A model generated the notes under the pieces. It did no database searches and was not told the DNA's origin. It worked only from the letters and a program-made list of their open reading frames with translations. Below are positions 1 to 11,699 of a stretch of DNA of 64,000 bases, piece by piece. This DNA comes from Brachycybe producta (taxonomy: Eukaryota; Arthropoda; Diplopoda; Playtdesmida; Andrognathidae), in the NCBI GenBank assembly GCA_036925085.1, contig JAUPFP010000023.1, forward strand, positions 3,124,278 to 3,188,277, written 5' to 3'. Made by a program: the position numbers and the translations under genes. Position 1 is the first letter of the stretch. Every line of letters starts with the position of its first letter.

Positions 1-965
1 TAATGGATAATTTACTGAGTAAATATGTTTAAAACCTAATTACAATTACTAGATTTTTATTAAAAAAAAAGAAATAAATTACAAGAAACATGTACATCAT
101 TCTGGTTGACAATAATCAGAAATAGTTAACCGAAGTTCTGAGTAGTTTGCGAAAGCAAAAGTAATTTGAAAAATAATTGTATTTTTATTAGAAAATCTAA
201 TTAATTGTAATAACAAATTAAAGTTTTAAAAGTAATGTTGTTAATTACTAATTACTCAAGAAAGTAAATAAGTTACGGTAATTCTTTACTTTTAGCAAAT
301 TCTTATCCTAACATTGTTTAAAATAACAGAGAATATATCTTTGTTTCTCCATGTTGGTTAGTTAGTGGCTACAATGCCATGGTTTAATTTAATAATAGAC
401 AACAAATAAATTAGGACAAAACCAATTCATAAAAAAGGTGTTTTGTGTGTGTGGCTGAAACAAAAAGCATTTCAAAAAAGATGAATCTTAAACGTTGGAT
501 ATTGGCAAACCCAACAATTATAATACCATTAGCAGAAAGGATAATGTGTGGTTTGATATTTCAGTGAGAATTAAATATTAATATGTAACGGAACAGTAGG
601 TAGGTTACTTTATAATGTAGGCTTACATAAGTGGCCTTAAGGTAAATTTTATTCCTTCAAACTTTTAGCAAGTTATAAGCTTAGCAAGAGGGTTTTTCAA
701 CATTTTGAGAAGAGGGCCACACAGGAATGTTGAAAGTGCACTCTTTTCTTCTCTATTTACTTGTATCTACTCTACTGGTTTATGTAGGTAAATACAGTAT
801 GTAGGTGATAATGGTAATATGTAGCTTAGTAGCTATTCGGTTAAATAAGCTATTTGATCTAAAACTAGCCTCCCCCTAAAAAACATATATTTAGATTTGG
901 CGCGCAATAAGGCAAAAGGGGTATGCACGGAGGCTAGCTAACTGTATAGGTAGCTAAATAGAAGA
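1..965. other. AT-rich intergenic DNA, no gene seen
   Basis: Low-complexity AT-rich sequence with A and T homopolymers. No coding frame of note, RNA gene or clean element end was recognised. Positions 868-945 hold a weak inverted pair (ACTAGCCTCC / GGAGGCTAGC) that may be a very short foldback. Confidence 0.6.
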
Positions 966-969
966 TTTT

Positions 970-1330
970 GAACTTTCTAGATTTGCGTCCAGACGTAGGC
1001 AAACGTTTTTTTTTAGAAACAACATTACGAAAAAAATCAATTTTGTTTTCAAAACTAGAATGGTAAAAGATTATGCTATAAGTTGTTTTTCATGGCAATA
1101 TCTTAAAAATAAACATTTTAAAGTTCAGTTTGAAAAATGACCCAGTTTTAGGTTTTTTTCATGAAAAAAAGTTTAAAAAGTTTATTTTGAAAAATATCAT
1201 CATAAAAAAAAAACGTTTAGCATTGCCACCAACTATTCTAGTTTCTAAAACACTTTGAATTTTTTTGTTATGTATTTCTCCTGAAAAAAAGTTTACGTGA
1301 AAAACATAACTTTTCTGGTTGGGGTGGAGA
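970..1330. mobile_element. Family I foldback MITE (TTAA type), degraded copy
   Basis: Shares the family I signature: an arm reading AAAACTAGAATGGTA near 1050, and the inverse CTATTCTAGTTTCTAAAACA near 1233-1252, around an AT-rich core. The arms are diverged and the outer ends are unclear. Family I is defined by the full copy at 20138-20578, whose ends abut TTAA. Confidence 0.6.
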
Positions 1331-1381
1331 CGTCTAATTGAACCAATTCAATTGTTGGACCGCCGCCATCTAGTGCTACAC

Positions 1382-1587
1382 ACAGGCAGTTAGAAATCGG
1401 TCAGAACTTCAGTTGGCTCAGCCCTTGTTATGACGACCGGCAACTTCTAATTGGCTATTTATGTAGTCTGACGTTGAAAAGGGCGGAGCATGTGACGTCA
1501 GACTACATAACCAGCCAATTAGAAGTTGCCGGTCGTCATAACAAGGGCGGAGCCAACTGAAGTTCTGACCGATTTCTAACTGCCTGT
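1382..1587. mobile_element. Mutator-like foldback MITE, copy 1
   Basis: About 206 bp with near-complete inverted arms, starting ACAGGCAGTTAGAAATCGG and ending in its inverse. Like its relatives it contains GGGCGGAG/CTCCGCCC-type boxes, ATTGG/CCAAT boxes and a central TGACGTCA (1493-1500). Possible TSD GTGCTA(CAC/ACA) flanks both ends; only the first six bases match, so this copy is old or was altered. No coding capacity. Confidence 0.85.
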
Positions 1588-1593
1588 GTGCTA

Positions 1594-1621
1594 ACACAGG
1601 CAGTTAGAAATCGGTCAGAAC
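1594..1621. mobile_element. Stub of a second Mutator-like MITE end
   Basis: Directly after copy 1, the first ~27 bp of the same terminal sequence (ACAGGCAGTTAGAAATCGG and a few more bases) recurs and then stops. This is either a second, truncated insertion or an abortive end-duplication of copy 1. Confidence 0.65.
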
Positions 1622-1744
1622 TAAATAATAATAACTAAATAAATCACGGTCGAATTAAATAACTATTCAGCCACCTTAAATAAATATTTATTTTTTTTGT
1701 TACTATTGTCATTAAAATAGTTAAGTCTGGGATTGAGAGATAAT

Positions 1745-1832
1745 AATATTAATTGAATAAAAAGATTTACGAGCCAGATAAAAAATGTTGAGGGCCGGAT
1801 CTGGCTCGCGAGCCGTTCTTTGAAGACCCCTG
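1745..1832. mobile_element. hAT-like element right end, truncated
   Basis: Ends TTTGAAGACCCCTG, the inverse of the CAGGGGTCTTCAAA terminus common in hAT (Charlie-type) elements. It is preceded by GGCTCGCGAGCC, a 12-bp palindrome typical of subterminal hAT sequence. No matching left end was found, so only a fragment remains. Confidence 0.5.
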
Positions 1833-2925
1833 TAGTATAGTAAGGAACTCCTTTTTTTTGTATGGTAAATTACTAAATTCAAAGGGAAAAGTGGCACACA
1901 GTCAAAAAGCAAGTCAGTTTGTCTGATCCAATTCATTTTTACCTTCAGTTGCCAATCAACTAATATAATGATTACAATCGATTTTCTTCACTATTTCTTG
2001 TCTAATGGGTTTAAAATAAGTTATAATTACAGTAAAATGGCCACAGGAGGTTTTTTCTTTTTAATTTGTAAAAAAAAGGAATAAAGGTTTTGAAACAATA
2101 GCTCCTACATTTGTATACTAAATTAATTTTTTAAGAAAAGAAAAAAAAAGGAAATTCAAAAAAGTGAACAAAAGAATGATTGAATTGTTAACTTCCTGAA
2201 TAGTTTTAGTTTTCATGATGAGCTTTTTTTTTGTCTAAAAATGTAATAAGATAACAAAAAAATAAAAAATTGAGTTATATTGTACTGTGTTTTTTAATAA
2301 AGTGTGTGGTTCCTTTTTATTATTACACTTGTTAGTTTGATTTTTGTCATCATCATCATCACTTTTTTATGATTGTGAAAATTGTCTTTTCAATCCGATT
2401 GTCATTTAACAATTGTCTTTTAGATTACATCCTATTGTTTTGAGTGGAAACCCGATTTTTTTTTTTTGCATTGTAAAAATCAGGGATCCAATTCCGATTA
2501 CAATACCAATAAATTGAATATTTTTGATTTTGATTCCAATTACAATACTGTTTCTGTAATACTTTTTTTTTCTCAAAATGTTTTCGATTATAAATTCCAA
2601 TTCTAATAACAAACACTGGTAAGAAGTATACAGTATTTCAGCATGTTTTAGTTGGTTGCCATCTTTAAAAAAAGTATTTGGAATTTGATAAAATTCATTT
2701 TCCATAACGAATTACTAAAGATCAAACTTTTATGCAAATAAAATTCACAATTGTGCAAATTGCTTCTTTTAAATGGTTAAAGCAAATAATAGCTTACATT
2801 CACCAGATGCGCAATAACAGACAAAATGCAAATGGAATCAGTTTAATTTAAAGAAATAAGTGAAATTTGTGTAAATCTCTAAAAAAAAATTTGAAATTTG
2901 TGTATTTTATGCATTTTTATTTTAG
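1833..2925. other. AT-rich intergenic DNA with (ATC)n and a degenerate repeat
   Basis: Contains a short (ATC)n run near 2349-2362. At about 2485-2610 the motif ATTCCAATTACAAT recurs imperfectly several times, giving the six-frame translations here their repetitive look. No gene is supported. Confidence 0.5.
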
Positions 2926-2929
2926 GCCA

Positions 2930-3150
2930 TTGGCACAAATACAACTTTATGACTGCAAAATGAAGTCGGGGTTGTTATTACATTTGCAACCACAGATTTG
3001 ACTTCATTTTGCAGTCGAAAAGTAGTCAAAAAGTGGTCTTGCGCGTGTTCCAACTTTCCAACCCTAAGTTTAAACTTATTGTTATTGCACATTTGGCACT
3101 CATTTGGTAACATAGGTGTATCCAAAAGTGGTTGGAACTGTCATTATGCA
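2930..3150. mobile_element. Family P foldback element, degraded
   Basis: Inverted arms with GACTGCAAAATGAAGTC at ~2951-2967 and GACTTCATTTTGCAGTCGAA at 3000-3019, plus outer TTGGCACAAA / TTTGGCACTC. The same GACTTCATTTTG(C/T) hairpin occurs at 63463-63696, and a diverged version at 38530-38700. Frames crossing it on both strands are an effect of the inverted repeat, not genes. Confidence 0.6.
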
Positions 3151-3980
3151 TTTTGTGCATTTTATGCAAACTTTTTCACCTTAATGATTGTCTTAGAAAA
3201 AATTAATGTTTGCATAAAAAGTTTAGAAATTGTTTACCATCTACTTTGCAAAATACTAGAAAGTCTATAAATCATTTTTAAATTTTTTTTTAAATGTGTG
3301 CATGGGTTTTGTGTGTATGTTACTTGTTTTTTGTTGATTATAATATACATCTTAACCGTTTCTTTTCTTACCTTTTAAACTTTTCAAATTAAGACAGAAC
3401 AAGTGAGATTTGAAAAATATAAAAAGAGAGAGACTTTAAAAAAACGAGGTTGATGAACCTTGTTTGTTTTTTTAATCTGATTCTCTAATCAAGAAAAAAT
3501 GGAGATGAAGATGAAGAAGAAAAAAAAAATCTTCAGATAAATAGTTTGAAAAACCAGTCAATGATTTTTTTTCCTCTCTTCTTATTCTTTAAAAGTCCAA
3601 ACAAAAGAAATAAGTAAATAAACAGTTGTTGTTTTTCTATCTTTTAAAAACATCTCTTTGTCTCTTCCAATGCAATTAAATTTGTTTAAAAAAAATGATT
3701 GAACTTTCTTAAGGTGCTCTTAATAATGATAATAATAATAAGGAAACTTTAAGAAACAGATAAGTTTTTTTTTGTTGTTGTTGTTTTTTTCTACAGTTAT
3801 CTGTTAAGAAACAATTATTGATGAGGTAACGTTTTTACAAAGCGAGATAAGAAATTATTCAAATTAAGAGTTGGTGCATAAATTTAAAAAACTTTTCAAC
3901 CTGTTTAGTGTTCAGAATTAATCAGTAACCTTTTCACCTTCCACACACACAAAAAAAAGTATAATATAAATCACTGGGCC
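3151..3980. other. AT-rich intergenic DNA
   Basis: Homopolymer-rich sequence with no recognised element or gene. Confidence 0.55.
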
Positions 3981-3986
3981 TTTTTT

Positions 3987-5462
3987 AAAGCTGGGCATAC
4001 ACGATTAAACTCTTGGACTTATCAATCCTGGCTTTTCAATTTTAAAAAATGGATTGTGGATTTTTGTTAATAAAATCCAACTTTTATTGATCTTAAATCT
4101 TGGCAACTAATAAATTCACTTCAATTTTTGAATTAAACTGAAGGAAATTTGATGGGTACATACGATCAATTTTGACGTCAATCCTGGCTTTTCATTGCAA
4201 AAAAAAAATATAACATTGTGTATCTGGTATATTTTGTTAGTTATGTAACATCCCCGTTTCCGTAGGGTTAGTAGAGAGATCTCTACTAGCCATCTAGAAG
4301 TGTCGAATGGATGTTGATGATTAAGTCTTTCGGTCTATTGGCTCCTGTGTTGCTACTTAACCACCAGGGACACAAGGGTCGGTACCTCAGGAGACCTGTG
4401 GTAGAGAATATTGTAGAGATGTCGTCTTACACTCGGCTGCTGGAGACTTCGTTGTCCGGTGGAAACATCGGCTACGTGGCGGCTATAATTCTAAGTCCCA
4501 CTCCCATAAAATGACTGAGTCCACACATTGAATTCGTATGTTGAAAATGCTCTTTTATTCAATAAACAGAGAGTCCTGTAGATTGAGAGATATCGCATCG
4601 GTCTTGCTAGGTCTTAAGCATAAAATCCAACTCTACTCTCAATCTACAACCTCTTGTATTTATACTCAAAATACAATACAAACATCTGATTATGATAACA
4701 AAGGCTCCAGGTGTGTCCAAGTCTCTTGGACACACTCGGACCTAGAAGTGAACTATCACTTGACAAGAAAACGAAAACATCTATAAGATGTATAAATTAT
4801 AACAATACAGAAGGATGTACGATCATCCTCCTATTAACAATTTGTAAAGATTCTCACGTCCAAAAGTTCTGCATCGATGGTTCTTCTAGGATCTATCCTA
4901 TTAACCATCGATGTAGTGCTTTTGGGCTATTCTTCTCATCTTGGAGGGCAGGGAGTCATCGTCGTAATGACCTCCCGGCCACCCCCAAGCATGAGGTGAG
5001 AACCTTTCATCGATACAACTTGATTACAGGGTGTCTACAAAAACGGACGAATTCTAAACGGTGAATTCGTTACAGTTATTTCAATTTTTTTTTTGCTCTT
5101 AAATCTTGACTCGAGCTATCTGTTCAACTAATAAATTCACTTCAATCTTTGGATTAAAGTGAAGGAAATTTGATGGGTGCACACTGCACAGGATAATTCT
5201 GTCTTGTCAAATACAGCTTTTCAATTAAAAAAAACGGAATGTGTGTATCTGGTGGATTTTGTTAATCCAATTTACAGCTTTTATTGCTTTTAAATCTTGG
5301 CAAGAACTATCTGTTTAATCAGAAATTCACTTGTCAATCTTTGAATTGAACTGAAAGAAACCTGATGGGTTTTTGATGAGAACATGTGTCCATATTTCAA
5401 GACTTTGATATAATATCATTCTGGATTGTCATACCAGGATTGATCGTTTGTGGCCAGCTTTA
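3987..5462. mobile_element. Family K element with three internal tandem units, split by a solo LTR
   Basis: Starts AAAGCTGGGCATACACGATT and ends in the approximate inverse (GATCGTTTGTGGCCAGCTTT), giving ~20-bp imperfect terminal repeats. Inside, a unit of roughly 190 bp is repeated three times. Each unit carries TTTTATTG, TTAAATCTTGGC, AATAAATTCACTTCAATC and GGAAATTTGATGGGT in the same order. The LTR at 4244-5074 interrupts the array. The superfamily was not assigned because no clean TSD is visible. Confidence 0.6.
4244..5074. mobile_element. Solo LTR of an LTR retrotransposon
   Basis: 831 bp beginning TGTAACATCCCCG and ending GAATTCGTTACA, so it has the TG...CA termini of an LTR with a 6-bp TGTAAC/GTTACA inverted repeat. 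It is flanked by a 4-bp direct repeat GTTA (4240-4243 and 5075-5078), as for a Ty3/gypsy-type insertion. Base composition is visibly more GC-rich than the surroundings. An AATAAA lies at ~4560, with TTTATT just upstream, so the transcription direction is not fixed. No internal retroviral-type coding region or second LTR is present, so this is a solo LTR left by recombination. Confidence 0.8.
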
Positions 5463-5980
5463 TAGAAATTAGGAGGCGTTTTTTTTAAAAAAAAATGTTC
5501 TGCCAAAGTGAATCATTGGATATCGTAAGGAATTTCTGTTCATTATTAGGGCCTAGTTATAATGGCATTATGGCCATAATAATCAACTATTGTTTATTTA
5601 AAATTCAGATCTCAGGTGTGTTTTTACCTGTTAACTCATGAGAATATTTCAACATATAAAACCAGTTCAAGAACAGAGAAAGAGAGAGAGACTCACTAAT
5701 AATATAAGAACGGTTTCCACCCACACACTTGGCCGTCGTGTGTGTGTTTGATGGATATAAAAAATATTATTATTATGGTGATGTTTATGGTGGTTGTGGT
5801 GAGGGCTGTATGGAAAATGGAAACAGCCACCCCCTCACCTGTATATTATTTTTTGCATTGTACCTGTCTACCTACACTATCTATCCACTCACTACAATGT
5901 CTGGATCAGTGTTCAAGTGTTTAGGTTTAGGAACTGTAGTTGCAAGCTCCTCCCAAATTTATAATTAACACTTTGAAATT
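5463..5980. other. Intergenic DNA, no gene seen
   Basis: Contains a short (GA)n run at ~5678-5692 and a TGTG-rich stretch near 5738-5748. No element ends or coding signal were recognised. Confidence 0.5.
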
Positions 5981-5984
5981 TTAG

Positions 5985-7115
5985 GCCCAAATTCAAGAAG
6001 AAGAAAAAAACTTGGCACTTGAACTTCAACCAGAACTCGTCAAGCAAGGGTTCCAACATGATACCTATTCCATATTTGGTATTTGTTCCAGGGTCGTCTT
6101 TAAGTCTTTTATGGTCCCTGGCACAGAATTTATTTGAGGCCCCCCCCCAACCATGCCTTACAAATAAATTCATTTTTTCCACCCCAAGGAACCAGTGTTC
6201 TATATATAAAAAGTATTGATGATTCCATGATGATTTCCATTGTATATATTGGAACAGGACTTTTATGAAGTAAAATCACATAAGTGAATAGGCCTATTTT
6301 TTTTTAAAATAGTAAAATGTTTTTGATGTCGGATAAATTGAAATTTAAAGATTTAAAAATACAGAAAATAGTGACAATTAACTGACTGAGGCCCTAGTTT
6401 AGACGGAGGCCCTGGGCCCAGTTGGCCCCTCCCCATTAAGATGGCACTGATTTGTTCCATTTGGGGCTTACTCAGTATGGACAATTGTTCCCGAGAAAGT
6501 ATTGAATCAGGGATAATTTTGTTTTGTCGAATTGACAATTGTATATTAATTTTGTTTTTAATATTATGTGCATGTATGGCGTGTTGCTGCCTGACAGTGC
6601 TTTACGCTTGCACGAATCCTAAATTTTATCAAATCCGAATATAAAAAGGTTCTCGAATCTCTCGAATCTCAAATAATATAAAGAATCCTATATTATTCAT
6701 TAAGACGATACAAATAAATGAAATAATATTAAATATTAAATTATTAATATTAATAAAAAAACAGTGTGGCCACATGGTGATGATATTGGTGATCCCAGGT
6801 ACCACCGAAATTGCAACAATCGCCGGTCTTTTGTTAATGGAAGCTTTTATTGGACGTCAATGGAGTTAAAACTAATTTTCCCAATTTTTTTAAAAAATTT
6901 AGGATTCGAAAGATTCGAAAGACGAAAAAAGCGCGAAGATTCGAGTTTTGGAATCTCGAATATTTTTCAAGATTCACGAGATTCGAGTATTCGAATATCC
7001 CATCCCTGATAAAAAAACCCACCCTTTTCAAGAATATAAAATAAACAGGATTGGTTTTTTTTATGATGGAACCTTATTAAAAGGGTTGAAGTTGAAGTTC
7101 AAGTGAAAGTTTTAT
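5985..7115. mobile_element. Composite repeat bounded by family L arms
   Basis: Left arm ~5985-6035 (CAAATTCAAGAAGAAG then CACTTGAACTTCAACC) and right arm ~7078-7113 (GGTTGAAGTTGAAGTTCAAG) are inverted copies of the family L terminus seen compactly at 37144-37340. The interior carries hAT-like GC-rich scraps around 6085-6140 and 6385-6435. It also has a palindromic stretch (~6645-7005) in which TCGAATCT/AGATTCGA motifs recur in both orientations. The order of insertions cannot be resolved by eye. Confidence 0.45.
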
Positions 7116-7485
7116 AATGTGGTTCAAGGGGAGGGCCAGTTATTGTAAATATTAAAGTGAGAAAAATAGGGTTCGATTTGACCCTTTATAATTAAAAAAA
7201 AATCAAAAACGTGACTTGCTTTCCATCTTTTTTTTTTCAATTTTAATTTTTTTTAATGACTTAAAAAAACCTGAGAATTTTTTTTACCTTTACAAGAAAA
7301 AAAAAACAACTTGTGATGTAATATTTAATATCATAATCATGAGTCATAAGTGGGTCTCTCATGTTAGGTTAGGTAAGGAGGTGGTGGTGGGGGGTGTTTT
7401 GAAATTGTCACTTATCATTAATGTAGGTTTTATTTGTCACAACATTTATTATTTTAGGAAATATTACATTTTTAACTGACTTTAG
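7116..7485. other. Low-complexity intergenic DNA
   Basis: A/T homopolymers and a GGTGGTGGGG stretch near 7380. No gene or element was recognised. Confidence 0.5.
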
Positions 7486-7790
7486 GAGAGAAAAATGAAA
7501 AGAAACTACTGTTTTAAGAAACTGTGTTTTAGAAACTAGAAGGGTAGCTCAACCACTTAAGGATATTTTCATGTTGACGATATTTTTTTTTAATTTTTGC
7601 CTAGAAAACGTTTATTTTGAAATATGTCAACATGAAAATATCCTTAAGTAATTTGAGTCTCACCCTTCTAAATTTCTAAAACACTTTCTAGTTTCTTTTA
7701 ATTTTGCTCACTTGAAAGACGTAAGAATCAAGAGTTCTAAAATCATATATAAGTTTATTCATAAACTATTATAAGGGTATTTTGTCATGT
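7486..7790. mobile_element. Family I foldback MITE, copy
   Basis: Inverted arms: TTTTAGAAACTAGAAGGGTA near 7528 and CTTCTAAATTTCTAAAACAC near 7666. The paired inner motifs are TTTTCATGTTGA near 7567 and TCAACATGAAAATATCC near 7627. The right flank continues with the family's outer sequence (AAAGACGTAAGAATCAAGAG). Confidence 0.7.
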
Positions 7791-7939
7791 TGTTATTTTT
7801 CAAAATAAACTTTATAGTCCAAAATTTTAAAAAAATATATTTCATCCATCTGCTAAGCATTTGTCTGCTTTAAAGTTGAGTCATTTTCTAATTCACATAA
7901 AAAGTTATATTTTGAAATATTTCAACGTGCAAAATTCCC

Positions 7940-8195
7940 TTCAGATGGTCTATGAGCAACAGCTCTGATATTCGAAGTCTGACTATTCTGTCTTTCTGGA
8001 GCAAATTTAAGAGAAACTAGAAAGTGTTTTACAAACTAGAAGGGTAGCTCAATCATGTTGACATCTTTTTCAAAATAAGCTTTTTTTTAAAGTCAAATTC
8101 TGAAAATAACACAACAAAAGCAAAAAGATATTTTTTTTTAAATTTTTGTTTAAAAGTCTTATTTCTGAAAGATATCAACATGAAAATGGTATCAA
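7940..8195. mobile_element. Family I MITE, partial copy
   Basis: Begins with the outer sequence (GAGCAACAGCTCTGATATTCG, then GAGAAACTAGAAAGTGTTTT). It continues through ACTAGAAGGGTAGCTCAATC to the inner ATATCAACATGAAAATGG near 8172, where it breaks off into the CACCTAAA repeat. Confidence 0.65.
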
Positions 8196-8312
8196 GACAT
8201 TTCACCTAAAGGTATTCACCTAAAAGGCAGTTTACCTAAACAATTACACCTAAACCAAATACTATAAATGTTTTTTCACCTAAATGACAATACACCTAAA
8301 CCTTTTCACCTA
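8196..8312. repeat. Degenerate CACCTAAA tandem array
   Basis: About eight imperfect copies of (T/A)(T/C)ACCTAAA separated by 6-15 bases, in one orientation, within ~115 bp. The spacers resemble one another (for example AGGTATT, AGGCAGT, TGACAAT), so a diverged minisatellite of ~15 bp is likely. Arrays like this are often parts of larger transposons; no termini are visible here. Confidence 0.65.
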
Positions 8313-9350
8313 ATGAACATTCTCATATATTCAAAGTTTTTCTTCATTTTGGCAACATTTGAAAGACAGAAATAAATCCAAGATTTCAAGAGAAGCGTTT
8401 ACAGTTTTAAAAACCCACCTTAAAAACAGAAGAAGCAACAACAAAAAAAAAACATTTCATTTTTCATTTGTTAATAACTTGTTTTTATATTTTAAACAAT
8501 TTTTTTAAAAAGTAAATTTTGAGTTTTCTTTTTACTGACCTGACCTAAAGTGAATTTTTAAACGAGAGATTAAAAAAAAAACTAAAGAGGACAAAATTTT
8601 TTTTAAAAAAAAATAATATTGAATTTTGATGATCAGAATAAAAAAAAGGGGGAGAAAAAACTAGTCATAAACCAATTGATTTGTTTACATATCATTAATA
8701 TAAATTCTTTTGTTATTGAAATATAGTTTAAGTATCCTTTTTTTTCTATCTCTCTCTCTCTCTCTCTTTTGCTTCTGTTAACTGACAAATTTCAATTTTA
8801 TTATTAAATCGATAAATATTTCATGACATTTTATTAGCCATCATCATAAAAAAAAGAGTGATAGACACTTGGGGCGTTAATATTATTGACTCTCAAAAAT
8901 ATTTTCAAGTATATATAATAGTCAAAAGTTATGTGTGTGATAAATAAATATATAAATACCTGTTGTTTTATATAATAAGGCAAATAGATTTTTTCATTGG
9001 ACAATTTTGAGTTTTTTCTTTTCTTCTAAGTTTACAAAAACACAACAACAAAAAGAAATGTGTTGAAGACGCCCATTTTCTTTAATTAGTTTTGCCACCT
9101 GGTGTTCTTAACATTTTTTGTCAAGTATGTGTTTTTTTTTTCTACTCTCGCCCACATAACTTTTTTACATGGCCAACTATAGAGGTGTGGCCTATGGGAA
9201 TCAAAAAAGGGGCACAAGTTGTTGTTGAGGGGGGGGGGGGGGGGGGTAGGGGGCCACCACAAAACCTCAAATGATCCAATTTGAATCAATAACATTCTTG
9301 TCGGTCTGAAATCTTTGAAGTAATTCAAAAGTCTTTCAAAACTGTCTTTT
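8313..9350. other. Intergenic DNA with (TC)n and an 18-G run
   Basis: Contains (TC)n at about 8749-8768 and an uninterrupted run of 18 G at 9229-9246 followed by TAGGGGG. No gene is supported; frames across the G-run encode only polyglycine or polyproline. Confidence 0.55.
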
Positions 9351-9351
9351 T

Positions 9352-9560
9352 ATACCTCGTTTCCACTATAAAAAATTAACTATAGTTAAAAAGTTAACCA
9401 CAGTTAATTTTCTAGTGGAAACAATTGTGGTTACATTCATGGTTAAATTTTCTGAACAAAGAAGTTAACTCAAATGTATTGAAACAATTCATTTCTAAAA
9501 TTGTTTGATCAAATGTTTAATTTTGTACATAACATTTAAAAAAAAATTATTAGCAGTCTC
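9352..9560. mobile_element. Family E repeat, copy 1
   Basis: Starts CGTTTCCACTAT with an internal inverse TAGTGGAAAC at ~9413-9422, around the palindromic TTAACTATAGTTAA / GTTAACCACAGTTAA. Downstream sequence (TGGTTAAATTTTCTGAACAA, then AGTTAACTCA) matches the copy at 62992-63200. Superfamily not determined. Confidence 0.55.
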
Positions 9561-10945
9561 AATAGTGTCCGCCATGTTTTGTACAGATCTGATATTTAAT
9601 GCCCATTTGATATTTTTTGTCATAAATATCAATTCTTGTACACATGGTTGAGCAGGCCATTTGGATAGCACTATTCAAACTGAAGCTCTAAGTACAGTTT
9701 GCGCCATCTATTGGTCACACGCAACTATGGGCACGAAATATTCAATAGAAAAAAAAAGCTGTTAGTTGAGTTACCTCTGTATAATTTATCTTGGTGGAAA
9801 TTAGGTAATTATGACCTTATTAATTCCATTTTTTAATGTTACATATAACGTGAATAGTATAATTTCATTGATTGCTTCAGTGTCTCCATCTAGTGATGAA
9901 AACGAAAACGAGTTTTAGAGCATTAGGTTACATCATTAACATATGATGATGTTCCATAGGGATATTTTGATATCATATGGGGACACCCAGGTAACAAAAA
10001 TAAGAGGGGTGGCATGTTTGGTTTAAATTTTAGCAAAGGGGGGAGGGGGTATTATACAACCAAATTTCTGCAATTTTGTTATACTTTATAGGTTTAATTT
10101 CTTTGAAGAATTATTTATTATCTTTTTTATTATAATATGCTCCATTGTTTTTTATTCTTAAATTTAATATTATCTTAAGATTTGTTTTTTCTTTTTTATT
10201 ATCGCCAGAAACTTTTTTTCAAAAAAAAAAAAAAAAGTTTACTAACTGCCAAGTTAGTTTATTTAGTTATGATAGATAGATAATATAGAAGTTAATATTA
10301 TACAAAAGTGTAGGGTAAAAGTTTACATTTCACTATTCTTATTTCAATTTTTTTATATTTATCCCCTTTCCCCCACCTTATATCCCCTCCTCCTCCTCCT
10401 CCTCTTAAAAATATTCATCCCCTCTCTTCATATATATATATTTTTTATAAAAAAAAAATGATGAAGAAATAAATTATAGGGTTATTTGCCGCCTCTTCCT
10501 CCTCAAATCAACACACCTGTCAATATAAATATACTGTATATACACACACATACAGGGTACATCATATATACAAAAGACTACTTTATACAGGAGCAACAAA
10601 TTATCCCCATAGGGAAATTAATTGACAGAAGTTTTTTTTTTGTTTTTGGAAGATGAAAAATTCCGGTTTCATTTTTTTCTTTAGAGAGAAAGATAGAGAA
10701 TTTCAAAGTAAATAGATATTAAATAATTTATTATTTTATTTTTTACATTTTTGATTATAACATTTTTTTCTCGCTTGTAAATAAAAATCTATAAATTTGA
10801 ACAAATTGTGTTCAATTGTGTAAAATATAATTAATATCTTACTATTGTACTGTAGGGACTACACACATGAGAAGAAGTACATTCAACTAAATGCTTTCAG
10901 CAAAATATGTATTTACATTAAATGTATTTCATGCCATGTACTTCA
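9561..10945. other. Intergenic DNA, simple repeats only
   Basis: Holds a (CTC)n tract near 10384-10405, an A15 run near 10222 and TA-rich stretches. No gene or element ends were recognised. Confidence 0.55.
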
Positions 10946-10949
10946 TACC

Positions 10950-11245
10950 TTCGACACACGAGTTTAATGAATTCAAATTAAATGTGTTTAGGTGAATTAT
11001 ACGGAATCCAGTTAAGGACATGAACCCATATAAAAATTGACTTTATTATTAATATTTTAAAATTGAAATACTAAATCAATATTTTTTTTTCAATAGTTTA
11101 TATAATATATATTATATTTAAGTATTAACTCAATATTTTGAGATTATTAACTGAATAAATTGAATTCGACATATTGTCCATTTGACCTTCACAGGGCTCT
11201 GTAGAACGTGTTTAATATTTAAATGCATTTAACTGTGTATGTGTG
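10950..11245. mobile_element. Family F Harbinger-type MITE, copy 1
   Basis: Carries the family's ordered landmarks: TACCTTCGACACACG, TTCAAATTAAATGTGTTTAG, ATTATACGGAATCCAGTTAA, an AT-rich core, CAGGGCTCTGTAGAAC and a terminal GGTA. Its TSD is not clean in this copy. In other copies the ends TACC...GGTA abut TTA or TAA. Confidence 0.7.
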
Positions 11246-11261
11246 TCGAGGGTATAAGTGT

Positions 11262-11418
11262 ACATGTTGCATCCATTCGGTGTAATTGACCATTACAAGA
11301 AATGTAAGTCCATTTCGTGAAATGAACATAAATTAGCCTGATGCAAAACGCGAAATGGACATACATTTTGTGTAAATTGTAATGGACAATTACAACAAAT
11401 GGATGCGACATACACTCA
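11262..11418. mobile_element. Family R hairpin element, copy 1
   Basis: Inverted arms GTTGCATCCATTCGGTGTAA (near 11266) and the inverse ACAAATGGATGCGACATACA (near 11394), with a second internal pair (ACAAGAAATG.. / ..CATTTTGTGT). A shorter, cleaner copy lies at 24887-24982. It sits 20-odd bases beyond the family F copy. Confidence 0.65.
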
Positions 11419-11699
11419 TGGCATTGCTTAAAAATACTGCTACGCTTGCTGTTTGAAATGTCCCATGATGCATTGGAAACCTCCCACAATATACACTTCA
11501 CACATCCTGTATAATGAATGAATTTTAGCAACTCATTTAGAACTAAATGTGGTTAAGTGACTTAAATGTATTTACAATTAAATGAACATGTGCACATATA
11601 AAGGAACTTATTATGTTCAACTTCCACAAAAAGCTAAAATTATGCAAAAATGACAAGATGGTGTGAGTCAAATACATTTTTTTGGAAATGTTATGAATT

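Noticed and set aside
4311-5064. Three moderate frames in a GC-richer block
   Set aside because: They lie inside the solo LTR and match no retroelement protein; the block is LTR sequence.
9086-9328. Pro-rich / Gly-rich small proteins
   Set aside because: Translation of the 18-G run.
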